A stretch of DNA of 64,000 nucleotides. Origin: Cymodocea nodosa. Taxonomy: Eukaryota; Streptophyta; Magnoliopsida; Alismatales; Cymodoceaceae. The translations under genes and the position numbers were made by a program. The stretch spans positions 20,372,001 to 20,436,000 of the forward strand of contig CM072337.1 of assembly GCA_036874045.1 (NCBI GenBank), read 5' to 3'. The notes under the pieces are model-generated. The model did not search any database. It saw only the letters and a list, made by a program, of their open reading frames with translations, and had not been told where the DNA came from. Shown here in pieces: positions 13,469 to 25,702 of the stretch (positions are counted from its first letter, which is position 1; each line of letters starts with the position of its first letter).

Positions 13469-13499
<31 letters not shown>
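13469..13499. repeat. (GA)n microsatellite
   Basis: About 15 uninterrupted GA units in AT-rich spacer. Confidence 0.95.
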
Positions 13500-13502
<3 letters not shown>

Positions 13503-15752
13503 GGGTAGTCGGGTAAAAATCCAAAGGTGGGTGGACTACGTCACCTAAAATCATCGACGCAAAAAACGACACACGAAATGTTCTAAGGCGAGTTGACTAA
13601 AAAAACCAAGATATTCTTTTTCATTATAGGCAAGCAAAGAGTATCACGTAACTTTATTGTTGTTGTCATGTATGTATCTAACAACCATCATTTCCGTCCT
13701 AATTATATGCAATTTAATAACGCAAAAAGCCTCAACATCAATAACCGCATCCATCACCTAGCGATCTCTACTTCATTTTTTACTTCGATATGGAGAGAAT
13801 ATGAGGCGACTTGTGGTCTTTGACTCTTAATTACGCCACTACACCAACATTGCATTGCAAAAATGAAACTGCATGTTGGTAAACATACAACAAATCTTTG
13901 ATACGTCAACCACCGTTCCCAAAGAAAAGAACTAAGGTTGTAAACATGCAGCCATCCGACTTATAAGTTTTGTGTTCTAGAGTTTAGGGTTTAAATGCTA
14001 GGAGTTTTCTCATCATTATTTCTAATAGCAAGAACATGATATTTAAATGGATGATTTTACATACATAATTATTGACACAAGCTAGCTAAGAGGAAATTAA
14101 GCAAATGTTTTTCTTCTTTTATTTTTTTAATATCGTAACTTTTCCTTTATTATGCTTTTTTTTTTCTTATATTTTTTTGTCATGTGTTGTGATGTGTTTT
14201 GAAATTTAAACTTCAACAAAGTAAAACTTCAATATTTTTTAATCTAGATTCAAATAATAAAATAAATTCCAATTTTTATTTTTATCATCTTTTAGTATAG
14301 TGATAATGTTTAACGTAAATTAACACGAAAATATAAATAAAGCGCGACAAAAATCAACACATAGAACGGCATTATACAACACAATTTAGTCCTTAAGTTA
14401 TATAAATAAACACTTCTGTACATATATGCATAGATACTTGTATATTTCAAAATTAAATTATGTTTTAATTTTTGTTATTATATATTTTTAAACTTACAAG
14501 AGATACAAATACCTTTATCTGATAAAATGGAAGAATAATTTTTTTTCATATTTTGTTTTATAATAGTTGTCATCCTTCAATTATTCTTGACACATATACA
14601 CTTAATACGCGTTCCTGCCCATCAAAGCCATATATTGACCTGGGCCTCGTTTGGATTTTATGCCTACCACATGACGTTGATGTAGATGGACATCATTCAA
14701 TGGCACCAATGCCCATCCAAGATCGACCTGTTCTCCGTCTCAACTGAGATTCGTCGATCTTCAACTACCTCCATCAACCATTCACCTAAATAAATATCAT
14801 AAGAACTGTTACGTTATACATACGCGCTATATAATTTAATTAAAACCTGATCATATACCACCTTCAAATGTTCCTTCGACTTAATTAATATCTGCGAGGA
14901 ATCAAGATTAATTGTGGAATTACTTTGGAGAACAATGGCAACTAGCGGAAAGAAGAAGAACAAGGATGAGCAGCAACGTAACGGACATACCGAAAGGTGG
15001 TCATCGTAGGGTATAATTAAGCACGTAAACGTCGTCGGTAGATATATATATTTTTTTAATTTAATTACAGAAATTTGAACACATGACTTAACCGACGAAG
15101 AAAGAGTCAGCAACCATTAAAGAGAAAATTTGGATTCAACCATAAAAATTTAATTTGTTACGGGGGGGGGTACGGCAAAATTCACGGCGCGGTTCAATAA
15201 ACAAGGAGAGGAATTGACAAATGCACCACACCTGTGTCTTTCGATGGATCGATTACAAATTTTTTATGCGATTTACGGGCCTTGTATAATATGTGAATTT
15301 CTCTTGGAACTTACATCATCAAGGATAATAAAAATTTGAGACAACTTACGTGCGAGTAGCATAAAAAAAGAAAAAAAACAACAACAACGGATGAGACTAA
15401 TAGATGATGCAAAAAAGTGTTGCAAATTATATAAGTTTTTTGTTGAAGTAGGTGCAAAAAATAGAATTGTCTGTAAAATTAAAGTAGTAAATAGAAAGCA
15501 TAGATCTAAATTTACGTATGAAATTAAAATTATGTATATTTATTGCTAATTATCATAGATTTCGTGTTGGGTTGGGCTCTATTGGGCCGACAGAGCCTTA
15601 TATTTTGGGTAACACTCGATTTAAGCATGTGGACCGATCCAAAGTTTTTAAAGGTCGGCCCGTTTCATCAAGCTAAAACAGCTTGGGTCAACAAGGCTTA
15701 GCTGGTTTCTTATATTTCGGTCTCTATTGGACCAGCACAGGCTAATGATTTA

Positions 15753-15775
15753 TATACACACACACACACACATAT
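15753..15775. repeat. (CA)n microsatellite
   Basis: A short run of about eight CA units preceded by TATATA. Confidence 0.85.
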
Positions 15776-16163
15776 GTTACAGGGAGGTTCCTACCTTTTA
15801 TTTTAAAATATTTATTTTTGAAAATTTAATTTTAGTCCTTATTTTCTTTGATAAATTTTTTTTTTAATTTTTTAATTTTTAACATAACACTTTGAAAGGA
15901 ATTTTGATATTTTTGAAATGCGCGGAGACATAAAACAACCTAATTCAAACGATTAACCAATGCACTAATTACCAGTAACAGAAAATAAGAAACTTAATTC
16001 AAAACCACGGGAGCAGTTACTTATTCCTCGCCCCCTAATTGATTAATTCGGTGGTTGAAAGCTCCCGTCCTTTTTTCTTCATCGATCTTGGAAACGAGGG
16101 GCAGCTATTTGCAGTGATATATAGGCGCACCACGTACCTTTCTTTACGACCCAAGTTGCTCAT

Positions 16164-16932
16164 ATGGACGCATCCGAAAGGCTTCCAGAGTTCGCAGCTG
16201 CATCGGTGTGCATGCTCTTAATTATTCCATGCTTGCTTGATTCTTGTGGTTGGAATTTACTAATTCTTGTTTGGGTACTGCGCGCTTTGTTGGTCGCAGG
16301 GGAAGAAGAAATCGTGTTCCATTTCAGACTCGGGCGAGCTTGGATACGATCCCCAGGAGGAATTTTTTAAGGTACGTACATTCTTTATGAATCGGAGATT
16401 TTGGGGTCCTGCAACTTAATTTTCTTTGTCAGAAGATTACAAAAGAGTCCTTTCTTTTCTGATGATATATAGGTATAACACGGTAAAGTAAGTATAAACT
16501 GCGATTAATATATATGAATCCAGAAGAAAAAGAAAGTGCTTGGAACCTGAAATATGGGTTCTCTCATTCTGGTCTGCTTGCTATTCCTAGTTAATTGGTT
16601 GTTTTTAGTGCTGTTCCGTCTGATAATCTTGTACACCGATCGGTCCATATTTTTCTGTACGTCGATCTTAACTCCAGTTCCTGGAAGAAGCAAGAAGGCA
16701 TGCAAACGAGGCCAAGAATACCGATAATTTCGAAACCTGCAAGGAGGATCAGGCTCCTAAGGTTGAGGAGCAGAACATGAGCTGGTGGAAGAAAATTCTC
16801 CTGCAGCTCCGGAAAAGGAACAACAACAACAACCACCGCCACAACAATAATGGCGAGGAGGCGGCGAACAAAGAACAGCATCAGCACGGAAACAGAAGCC
16901 GATTGTTTCACTTTCAGGGCCGACGCTCGTAG
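16164..16932 (+). CDS. Small three-exon protein of unknown function (122 aa)
   Basis: Predicted exons are 16164-16205, 16300-16371 and 16678-16932, all joining at phase 0 with GT-AG borders (TCG|GTGTGC, CGCAG|GGG, AAG|GTACGT, TCCAG|TTC). The protein starts MDASERLPEFAAAS. It then has a lysine/serine-rich GKKKSCSISDSGELGYDP, a short acidic region, a SWWKKILLQLRKR segment that could be an amphipathic helix, a run of Asn/His (NNNNNHRHNNN), and a basic C-terminus ending FQGRRS. There is no signal peptide. I do not recognise the family. The model rests on three clean splice pairs and an uninterrupted frame that is more GC-rich than its flanks. A single-exon reading from the same ATG gives 68 aa with a hydrophobic tail, which is less likely. 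Confidence 0.65.
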
Positions 16933-18271
16933 ACGTCGACGGACGTAAGGCAGACTGGAGGCGGCTTCTCCGGTACCACATGTCGGGGCCGCTTTAGAAT
17001 AGTGTTGCTGCTTATTAGAATCGATCACATCGACGGTTCTGATAAATCATCTTCAATAGATTTGAATCATGAACTGGCGTATGGTTGCATGTACGCGGTA
17101 TAATTCTGGTAAATATGCCGGTAAGACGAAATTCATAATAGGAAAATAGGACGGCGAACCACGTACTTGGTATATGAACTCATCCCTAGCGATGCTTTTT
17201 TTGATATGTCTTCTTTGCTTCTTTAGAATAGTTGGAACCCGAAATCCAATTTCCAGATCCGCTGCCCTCGACCATTACTACTAGTGGTGCTTCAATTTGT
17301 ACTCCTCGTATTTTATTTATTAATGGTTGAAGAGGATCAAAGAACATGCATGTGAAAATGGTCCATGAACCAGACTCAGATGTAGTCCAATTATTCAAAA
17401 TTTACCCACCTATATTCGACATATGATCATTTAGGATTACAGATAAAAGACCTCTTAGAAAGATAAGGATATGAGTTAGACTTCAGCCCATGCCTGCCGC
17501 AAGTGATTAGTCTGAGGGCGGTGCCCTGCTTCTTCGGTTGCCAATATAATATGGTAAGGTGCGCAGCCAGTTTCTATTGGTGGTATCAGTTTAAGTGTTT
17601 ATATAAAAGGTGGAAGTAACGGTAGATATAAATATAGGATGATAAATTTTTATTTACATCAAAAAAATATTGAACCTTTATCAAAAGGTATAGAGATTAG
17701 GTGATTTTTGCTGATTTTCGATCGTTGATTTTTAAATCCAAAATTTTTAATTAAAAAGCTCGAATTGGATTCTAATTTTAATCCATAGTAAATCATACTA
17801 TAGATTAACTATCTATATACTTATTTTTTGTTTTTTATATTTTATTTTTTAATTCACGGGAGAAAACTCTTCTTCTTACACGTACCTACAACATTTTTTC
17901 CCAAGACGTTATTATAGTAGTCCGGGCGGACGGTGTGTCAGAACACGGAAAAAAGCCTTGTCATTTTCTAAGTATCAAATGGTTCAGATAGGTTGACTAA
18001 TTCGAATTGGTTAAAGTTGCTCGAATGTATATTACATTTATGCATTAATTCCATCTTACATGCAAATGTACAAGTAGTACAACCATGAATTACATAGATT
18101 AATTCCTTCACATAATGAATTACATAGCTCTGCTATAGCTTCAAAAAAAAAAAAACTTGTCTCTTTGCAAAGAAGAAAACGGGAATTTTAAGAGATGGAT
18201 AAATACATGAATAAAGGAAAAAAGAAACACTTGGAAAACACCGAAGAGTGGAGTTTGACTTTCGTTTTTCT
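16933..18271. other. Spacer between the small gene and the RING-H2 gene
   Basis: AT-rich. It must contain the 3' ends of the two convergent genes. A weak ORF at 17186-17398 (minus) has no recognisable feature. An A-run at 18144-18155 is unremarkable. Confidence 0.4.
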
Positions 18272-19141
18272 TCACAGATCCGCCGGAGTCGTCTTGGGAG
18301 TCCCAGCGCTACTCATCCCTACACCTCCTTTCTCTACGTCGGCAGCTTCCGCTGGACTGCTACTACTGCACCCCACCAGACCCACCACTCTCTTCCCTCT
18401 ACTGAGAAACCTCCTCAGCGACCTCAGCCTCGTCGAGTTCGGTGTCGTCATCGTCGACGACGTAGCGGACTTGGCGTTCCCGTTCTCCTGCTCTAACGAT
18501 GGGAATCCGTCGGTTGCTCTCCCCGGTATGTCGATCACCAGTGTCCCTTCCGAAGATGAAGAGGTGGGAGGAGGATTGGGAACAGGGGACGAGTGCGCTT
18601 CCTGCACACTCCCAGATGCGGTGCCCCAGAACAGGACGTTGGTGGGCAGGCTGGCGGACGACACATCATCCATTGAGACGACCTCCGGAGTCTCGACCTG
18701 GCCGGCAGGGACGGGATTTCTACACAGAGGACAGGTGGAGTGAGACAACAACCACACGTCGATGCACTCGACGTGGAAACCGTGGCCGCACTTTGGGAGC
18801 AACCGGGCCTTTTCGCCTCCGACCATCTCCGAGAGGCAGACGGCGCACTCCATCCCATCTCTGGACTCCAAGACCACGGTGGGGAGAGACTTGATCACGT
18901 CGGGGCTGAGCCCCTGGGTTGTAGGGTCGTCGCGATGCTCGTGCTCGGCGGTAACGTCTCTGGCTGATGCGCCGGGACCAAAGCGCCACTTGGCGTACAC
19001 GTAGAGGAATAGCACGAAGCAGATGGCCATGAAGAAGAAGAACACCGCTGCCAACAGAAGCACAGTGCTGGTTCCTACCACCTTGCCAGCACCACAGGTT
19101 TCTCTCGTCGAAGGGACAGGTGTTGCCTCCGAATCCGCCAT
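18272..19141 (-). CDS. ATL-type RING-H2 E3 ubiquitin ligase, intronless
   Basis: A 289-aa protein from a single exon, as is usual for the ATL family. One transmembrane helix lies at about residues 24-50. It is followed by a basic patch, the GLSPDVIKSLP form of the ATL GLD motif (77-87), and a canonical RING-H2 finger: Cys99, Cys102, Cys118, His120, His123, Cys126, Cys137, Cys140, with the Pro before the third Cys (LPKC) and the Trp three residues after the sixth ligand (Trp130). The long Ser/Thr-rich tail has no motif I can name. The likely role is a membrane-anchored E3 that recruits an E2 through the RING. The ATG at 19141 (MADSEAT) was chosen. An in-frame ATG 33 bases upstream (19174) would add 11 residues and is a weaker candidate because the added stretch is not typical of the family. 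Confidence 0.93.
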   Translation of the reverse strand: MADSEATPVPSTRETCGAGKVVGTSTVLLLAAVFFFFMAICFVLFLYVYAKWRFGPGASARDVTAEHEHRDDPTTQGLSPDVIKSLPTVVLESRDGMECAVCLSEMVGGEKARLLPKCGHGFHVECIDVWLLSHSTCPLCRNPVPAGQVETPEVVSMDDVSSASLPTNVLFWGTASGSVQEAHSSPVPNPPPTSSSSEGTLVIDIPGRATDGFPSLEQENGNAKSATSSTMTTPNSTRLRSLRRFLSRGKRVVGLVGCSSSSPAEAADVEKGGVGMSSAGTPKTTPADL

Positions 19142-21550
19142 GTTCGATCGTCGACCTTGAACAAGAAAGAACACTAATCTAATTAATTTGGGCTTGCGGT
19201 GGGTAATAAATATGGTTTGGAATTGGAACTGGCTCGCCTAATTAGGTTTCCATACGGGAATGGTGGGCGGGGGAAGGGAACCAAACCAAGACCAAGGGAC
19301 CGTGAGGTTGAAGAAGGTGAGCTGATGAAAACGAGTGCCCCCAACAGATAACGTACAGATGAACTAGGATTTAATTTCCACCCGTAACTTATATTTCAAT
19401 ATTTCTATGGGACCAATAATCGCAGACAATTATACCTCCGGAACCAAGACCAAGCAAACCATTCATCCAGGAGACGGTGATTATTCTTTCAGTAATGGTG
19501 TGCTGCTGTGCGTTCTTGCGTGTTTCGGTTCTCTTGTGTTGGTGCCTAACGTTGGGATGGGCAGTTTTCCGGGATGGGACATCTGACCTTCCACATTATT
19601 TTTCCTTTTTCATTTCATTTCATTTTATTTTATTTTTCTAAGATTTACGGAAACACGTTGACATCAATATTTAAATAAGTTGGCATTTTCTTTTCGAAGG
19701 TATCTTCCTTATCCTTTCAACTGCTTTTTCCGATTTGGTTGTAGTTTTAGTAGTTGGAGAACGTACCGTTCAACACTTCAACCAAACGACAAGGTGGTGG
19801 GCTCGGAATGCTGACTGCCCTTCTTTCTTTTCTTTTTTTTCTTTTGCAAATCAATAGAACGTTGACTGCTTTCAACGAATCAACCTTGCATTATTAAGAT
19901 GACGTTTCTTATCTGGGCTTCTACGGTATCCTTGCTTGATTCATTTCCTTCCTCTTCCTCTCTTTTTTGGTCCTGAAAACGTCAACGTACTTTGTCCACA
20001 CCCACAGCAATTTTCTTGAGTAAATTATATGATAAATGCCAGACAGGAAGTAAAGCTACATACAAGATAAGCGTACGCAGTTGAAAAAAAATCCTTGCAT
20101 GCCAAATGTAGATTGTCATGGAAAGAAACATACACGGAAGAGAATTAATGGTGTGCATCATACATGGACAATATTCACTCTGAGTTCCAGTCATATCGTC
20201 GTCACACACTCCAATGATTAGTGCAGCGTGTTTTGGTGATCTAAACCCGAACTGACATTATCCAAGTGACGGAAGATAACGTCAGGCTTGTGCGTCGACT
20301 AAATATGCACAGATTACCAATCACAAGCCTAAAAAGAAAGATGCAGTAATTTATACTAGTGTCATTAAATGTTCGATAAATACTAAAACATGCGTGTAGT
20401 ATCTATTAATTGCTTAATGGCATGCATGAATAATAAACAGTCTCCTGAATTTGCAAACCGCCTGAGGAAGGGATCGACAAGCAATTCATTTGTTCTGATG
20501 AGATCACGCCAGTTCTGTTGATAAATGTTTCAGCCTTACGCACGAAAGATTTCAGTAACTTTGTGTTGGGTCGTTGTGATTATGACCTAGCATTTATTAT
20601 TTTGGGGGAGTTACGTGGGCATCATTACTTGGAATCTAACCCGAATCGATTCCGTCCCACGGAGGGCTATTTTTTCCAGCAGCCTCGACCCACCATATAC
20701 ATCAAGATGAAAAGGCGGGATTAGGTGTTTTCTTCAAATGATTGCATGCAGTGTGAGCCATTTCCATCCTAACGCAGTGGTCCCAATTGAGGCCTAAAGT
20801 AGTTCTATAACGATGATAGATAAAGAATTTCTTCTATGAATTGCGTCAATGCATTCCCTTCTTATGTATTTCCAAGGAAAAAAACACACATCTACGGAAA
20901 CTTCACAAACATTGTGCTGAGGATAAGTTAATTAAGATAGATCTAAACCACAAAGTAGTTTAAGGGGAGGCCTTTTTAAAAAAAATCTTTTTTAACTTTT
21001 CACAGGGCAAAGTTACACCATGGTAACTCCACATCATAATCAAAATTTTACCACTCTACTTTTTTTTTTGAATGTATGATAATCAAAGTAAAAACATTTT
21101 AAAAAATTGTTATATTTGAGAAAATAATCCGTTCTATGATATGAAAATTACCACACAAAACGGACGATCTTTTTAACAAATGTATGATAGGACCGATCAT
21201 CTGGGATGGGCCGGGCCTTGAAAACTTGCCCGGCCAGAAAAATGAAGCTTTTATTTTTAACATAGAGGAAACACAGCCGGTGGGTGTAAAAATAATTGCA
21301 ATGGTCACAGTGGGTACGAAAAGATTGACAATAAAGCAAATAAGATTAACGAGGACATTACTTAACTATATAAAAACGTCTAAAAGAAAATAAATATATC
21401 ATCCTTCCTTTTAGTTTGAGATTCCTGCGAATTTCTTCAAAACCCCAAATGAAAACCATTAAAACTGCACATATCTTGGAAAGTAGATGAATTCAATTTT
21501 TTTTGAAATTATTTTCTCTACTGTGAAGATATGGACAAAATTTTCAGCAA
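19142..21550. other. Spacer upstream of the ATL gene
   Basis: The 5' flank of the minus-strand ATL gene lies next to 19142. Several pyrimidine-rich runs (19600-19640, 19820-19850) are visible. Short ORFs at 19982-20209 and 20518-20724 have no recognisable domain. Confidence 0.4.
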
Positions 21551-21556
21551 CTTCCG

Positions 21557-21817
21557 ATGGAGATGCGGATGCAAAAAGATGTATTCTCAAATGGTAGGCT
21601 ACATTTCAAGTTCCATTACAGCGAGGTGGACATGGCATTTGACCTATGGAGTTTGGCGAATAGAACTTTGGTGGATAAGTTGTTCTGGAAGACAAGTGAC
21701 AAGGGTGACTCCCTATGGTCAAGGGTGGTGGCAGCTAAATACCCCAAGGGATTAAAAATATGGGGTTATCAAAGAAGAGGCAATTGCTTCTCCACATGGA
21801 AGGATGATTATGGATGA
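21557..21817 (+). pseudogene. LINE reverse-transcriptase C-terminal fragment
   Basis: The frame containing FDLWSLANRTLVDKLFWKT and DSLWSRVVAAKY matches the post-RT region of plant non-LTR retrotransposons (the stretch usually reading NRALLAKWLWRF then SLWRRVI). No RT core, endonuclease or poly(A) tail is visible, so this is a short 3' relic. Its continuation past 21820 is frame-broken. Confidence 0.55.
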
Positions 21818-21819
21818 TG

Positions 21820-23249
21820 GAGAGGGATTGTAAGGAGGCCTGCATGCAATTTACGGAGGGCAATGCTCCATCGATCTGGAGTATTTTTAGAGGGATAATA
21901 GCAGAATGTGTAGATGATAACTGTGTGGATCAAGCTTTTTAAACACATATTCAAGCCAATTACAACAACGATGAAGCATGTTGATGTTGCATCAGCAAAA
22001 AATCCAGTAGCAAATGCGTGACAAACTAAAATTTCAAAATGTTCAATAGAAACCAAACAACTATTGCACAAACATTAGAGTTCCATCTGCAAATAAAGCC
22101 GAGAAACTACCAGGTAGGAAAGAGATTTGAAATGAAAACCCAATTCGGTTTATCGAACAAGTAAAGGGCCTTCTCATTTTACTGTAGTTGTGTATTTGAA
22201 TGTGCCACATCAAAGCGTCTAATTAGACTCAAACTATCTGCGTATGAAAATTACAAAAAAATTAAAAACCATGAATTCGATCCGAATAAATAATAACTAT
22301 TATTTAGGCAAATAATTTTTTTTAGAACAGCCGGTAAAAACGTACTTGGAAGTTAGAAAGTGTGTTACCCTCTTGAAAATGGAAGAGGAGAGACCGACAG
22401 CGATGGAAGATGGAAGAGGAGGAGCTCCCACACCACCGGGAGGAAGAGGAGATGTAACCGGAGTGGTGGACAATAGGAGACGAGTTTAGGGAGGGCGGGA
22501 CCGGAGACAACACCTGAATGGAAGAGACGAGCGGCAGCAAAAACAGGCAGATCAGAGGCGAGTGGAGTGGCCGACGACGTCAAGATTGAAAGTCTTTTTG
22601 AAACGTACCTTGAGAACATTCGTTTAACTATACCACCTCCGACAATAAAAATGTCTTTCTGAAAAATAATTTCAATAAACAGACCGCCATAGACCACGAG
22701 AACATAAGATTGCCTACCAAAAGGAAGGGGAATCGGGCTCACCCAACCCAAACTCATCCATCTGCTAGATTCCCCGCAATAGATAGATCGACGGTCCTAA
22801 AAGTGCCTCAACCCCTATCCACAGATGATAGATTTTGTTGGAAGATTCTTTTATAATACGGTCAAGATAAAGAGAAATCGATCTTCACGATGTTGTCTGT
22901 AATATATTCCCATCGGTTGAGTGTAGAAAGGTTGGACCGGATCTCATCGTTCGTTCATTCCCACAAATCAAAGAAACCACGGCAGAATCTTTCAACTATT
23001 ACAGTGGCACGCATGCATGCAAAGACCAGAACAGAAAAAAAGAGAGAGAGACATATCTTAATTCCTTCATCAGCCATGTCCGTAGAGCGTTTGCGTCCGC
23101 CATCTTAATCTGTCGTGCGAGTCACAAAGCCAGCTCTTCTCCAACTAATGTTACAGATGTCCAGAAATGGACAGCTTAATTTAGTAGGAGGGCGGGGCAG
23201 GAGAAAGAGGTGGTCGATCTAGCAGAAAAAAAAAGACCGTTGTAATTTT
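21820..23249. other. Unassigned spacer
   Basis: Includes a 130-aa minus-strand ORF (22757-22365) with a hydrophobic stretch but no recognisable domain. A GC-richer patch lies at 22380-22570. It is also where a left end for Harbinger copy 2 should be, and none was found. Confidence 0.4.
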
Positions 23250-23333
23250 ATGTAGCCACATCTAGAGTGTGAAAGCTATAAGGGAAAATCATGTTTGATT
23301 TATGAATAATTATAACTCATTTTTGAAGGTACT

Positions 23334-23906
23334 ATGGCTAGTGGAAATATGTCTAGACAGGTAGAAGAAGTAGACATTGTACCAAACACTCAAGTTCCAA
23401 ATACATTTACTTCAGACATTACACAATATGGAATGTACCTCGATTCTGACATACCTCCTAGTTCAAGAGGAAGTGCACATGTTCCATTGGAGCAGAGGAA
23501 AAAGGGGAAGCAAGCACACCCTCATGCAGAATCTCAACAAATGATAGCAGAAAATTTGAAAGATACGTCACGAGCTTTTCTTACTTTGTGTGAACAAGAT
23601 ACTGTTAATGGTGAGGTACGTAATGAACAAATGAGAGAGATGGTTCACATACAAAAGGAGATGTTTGTATGTAAGAAAGAAATGTTTACATGGAAGAAGG
23701 AAATGTTTGCATGGCAAAAGAAGTCTGAGTCTTTTTTAGATGAAGCTATTGCTTCAATATTTGAGATTGAAGATCTATCTATGACTGATCGATATAAAAC
23801 TACTCAATTATTCCAAAAGCAAGAAATCAGTAAAATATTTCTATCAATTCCAAAAGAAATGCGACAAGGATGGTTAAAGTTTAACTTAGAAAAGATGGAA
23901 GACTAA
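23334..23906 (+). CDS. Harbinger accessory protein, C-terminal part (190 aa, open)
   Basis: An uninterrupted frame of 190 codons starting MASGNMSRQVEEVD. It matches broken sequences in copies 1 (near 8586) and 3 (near 55170). The N-terminal region carries RKKGKQAHPH, a possible nuclear signal. Residues about 103-125 have a seven-residue unit KEMFxxK repeated three times, which looks like a recent 21-bp expansion because the other copies lack it. The C-terminal half, from FLDEAIASIFEI to ISKIFLSIPKEMRQGWL, is shared with copies 1 and 3. In intact relatives this part follows a Myb/SANT-like DNA-binding domain that is absent here, so the ORF is open but probably not the complete accessory protein. 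Confidence 0.7.
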   Translation: MASGNMSRQVEEVDIVPNTQVPNTFTSDITQYGMYLDSDIPPSSRGSAHVPLEQRKKGKQAHPHAESQQMIAENLKDTSRAFLTLCEQDTVNGEVRNEQMREMVHIQKEMFVCKKEMFTWKKEMFAWQKKSESFLDEAIASIFEIEDLSMTDRYKTTQLFQKQEISKIFLSIPKEMRQGWLKFNLEKMED

Positions 23907-24112
23907 AGATGATTTACATGTTTTTTTTTTTGTATTAGATGTATGATGTAACTACTTTTTGTTTGGACAAGGAAATGTGGAATGATATTATTATTGATGT
24001 TTGTTTATCATATTTTGTTATGTTATATTAATTGTGGAATGATTTCATGTAATATATTTATTTGTATTACAACCTTGTAATATGTTTGGACATGAAATTT
24101 TGTAGGTGACGA

Positions 24113-25503
24113 TGAATTTTGAAGAGGATTTTGACGAACTAGTAAATAACACATTGATGTTATTTGAAGAAGAGGAAGAACATGCTAGAAGAAGGCGAAG
24201 ACGTTTACTTGCTTTTTGGAATATTTTAGCAGGGATTACAAATACCTCAAATTTGTTTTAAAGTACAAGTCGTATTTATAGTAAAGAAGTTACAGATTAT
24301 ATAAGAAGATTACTAGATCCTTCTTTACCACATCAAGTTTACAATTGTCGAAAGATTTATAGAATGAGTCAAAGTGTTTTCAAGGGTTTTTGTGAATTAA
24401 TGAGGAGGGAAAAAGTCCTGAAAGATACCAACAATATTAGTGTAGAAGAGAAGTTTGCCATGTTCCTTGTGACAGTTGGGCAAAATCAAAGGCATAGAGT
24501 AACTATAGAATGATTTAGTTGGACAATTAGTAAATACTTTAATGAAATCTTGAATGCTGTATTACGACTAAATCATGTTTTTCTAGCAAGACCTTCATCT
24601 GAAACACCAAGTCGAATTCGTTAAGACTCAAATGTGTACCCATATTTTAAGGTACATTTCCACACCTTTGGTGTTTCCTTATCTTTAATGTTATTTTAGT
24701 TAATATTAAAATAAAAATGCATGTTTATAGGATTGTATTGGAGCTATTGATGGTACATATATCAAAGCAACTATTTATGGACAAGAAACAGCAAGATTTA
24801 GGAACAAAAAAGGTGAATTATCTCAAAATGTAATGGCAGCATGTAATTTTGATATAGAATTTACATATATTTTATCTGGTTGGGAAGGATCAGTTGTTGA
24901 TGCTCGTATTCTCCAAGATGCAGTTACTAGACCTAATGGTTTTCAAGTTCCACCAAGTAAATGTGTTTTCCACTTCTACAAGTTATGAAGACATCACCAT
25001 ACTAATATTTTTTTTATACAAGTAAGTTTTACTTAGTTGATGCTGGATATCCAAATCGACCAGAATATATTTATCTATATCGAGGTGTAAGATACCATCT
25101 ATCTGATTATGTTAATGATAGAGTTCCTCGTAATGCTGTTGAAAATTTCAACTACAGACATTCACAACTGAGAATAGTCATTGAGCGTACATTTGGAGTT
25201 GTGAAACATCGATTCTTAATATTACGTGATCAAATGCCATATCCATATGAAACACAAGTAAAGATTGTCATCGCATGTTTTTTGCTTCATAATTTTATTC
25301 GTAAGACTGATAAGGAAGATTTACTTGAGGACCTGCTAGATGAGTTGGAAGAGTTAAATATTATTGATGACATACAACCAATGAGAGAGATACATATAAA
25401 AAGCAATGCCCAGGTTCGAATGACTCAAGAACAAAGAAAAGAAATGACAGATAAGATGCGAGAAGATATGATGATGGCAATGTGGGATGAAAGAACTAGA
25501 TGA
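24113..25503 (+). pseudogene. Harbinger DDE transposase, copy 2 (a few stops)
   Basis: Starts MNFEEDFDELVNNTLML. It keeps long conserved blocks, including DCIGAIDGTYIKATIYG (first Asp), GWEGSVVDARILQDA (second Asp), KFYLVDAGYPNRPEYI and IVIERTFGVVKHRF (third acidic residue), and ends AMWDERTR. In-frame stops near 24260, 24512 and 24622, with additional breaks, make it non-functional. An intron from about 24651 to 24730 has a GTACAT donor and TATAG acceptor. It is the best preserved transposase in the window; the last 100 codons (from 25201) are fully open. Confidence 0.85.
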
Positions 25504-25702
25504 TATTATTTCGTATTGTAATATTTCAATTAAGATGTATTTGTATTTTTTGAATATTAGTTGTAATAAACTTTTGTTAGAATTTTCATCAGAATTTTCT
25601 GTCTTGCACTAAACCCCTCTCAGAAATTTCCTTTTCCTTTCCGTTACAAATTTTCCATTTCTTTTCCGTCAGAATTTTCCGTCATGCACTAACAGACCCT
25701 TA

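Larger units (their letters stand above)
11174..16163. other. AT-rich spacer without supported genes
   Basis: Short ORFs occur on both strands around 11360-11780, 12300-13120 and 14550-15110. None shows a recognisable domain, codon bias or splice context. The stretch at 12290-13140 is less AT-rich and has a C-rich tract. The text around 15560-15740 (GGTCGGCCCGTTT, GGGTCAAC) resembles the diverged ends of hAT elements but could not be bounded. Confidence 0.5.
23250..25699 (+). mobile_element. PIF/Harbinger transposon, copy 2 (5' end missing)
   Basis: Similarity to copies 1 and 3 begins at about 23252, just upstream of the accessory ORF, and continues through the transposase. The right end reads, inverted, GGGTCTGTTAGTGCATGACGG, followed by TTA at 25700-25702. 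The Myb/SANT exon and left terminal repeat present in copies 1 and 3 are not found upstream. The element is therefore truncated or diverged at the 5' side. Confidence 0.75.

Noticed and set aside
22365..22757. 130-aa minus-strand ORF with hydrophobic stretches
   Set aside because: I could not match it to any family and found no splice context or codon bias supporting a gene.
20955..25699. Possible left end of Harbinger copy 2 at TTA|AGGGGAGGCC
   Set aside because: The distance fits a full-length element, but the end sequence does not match the right terminal repeat and the expected Myb/SANT region is absent.
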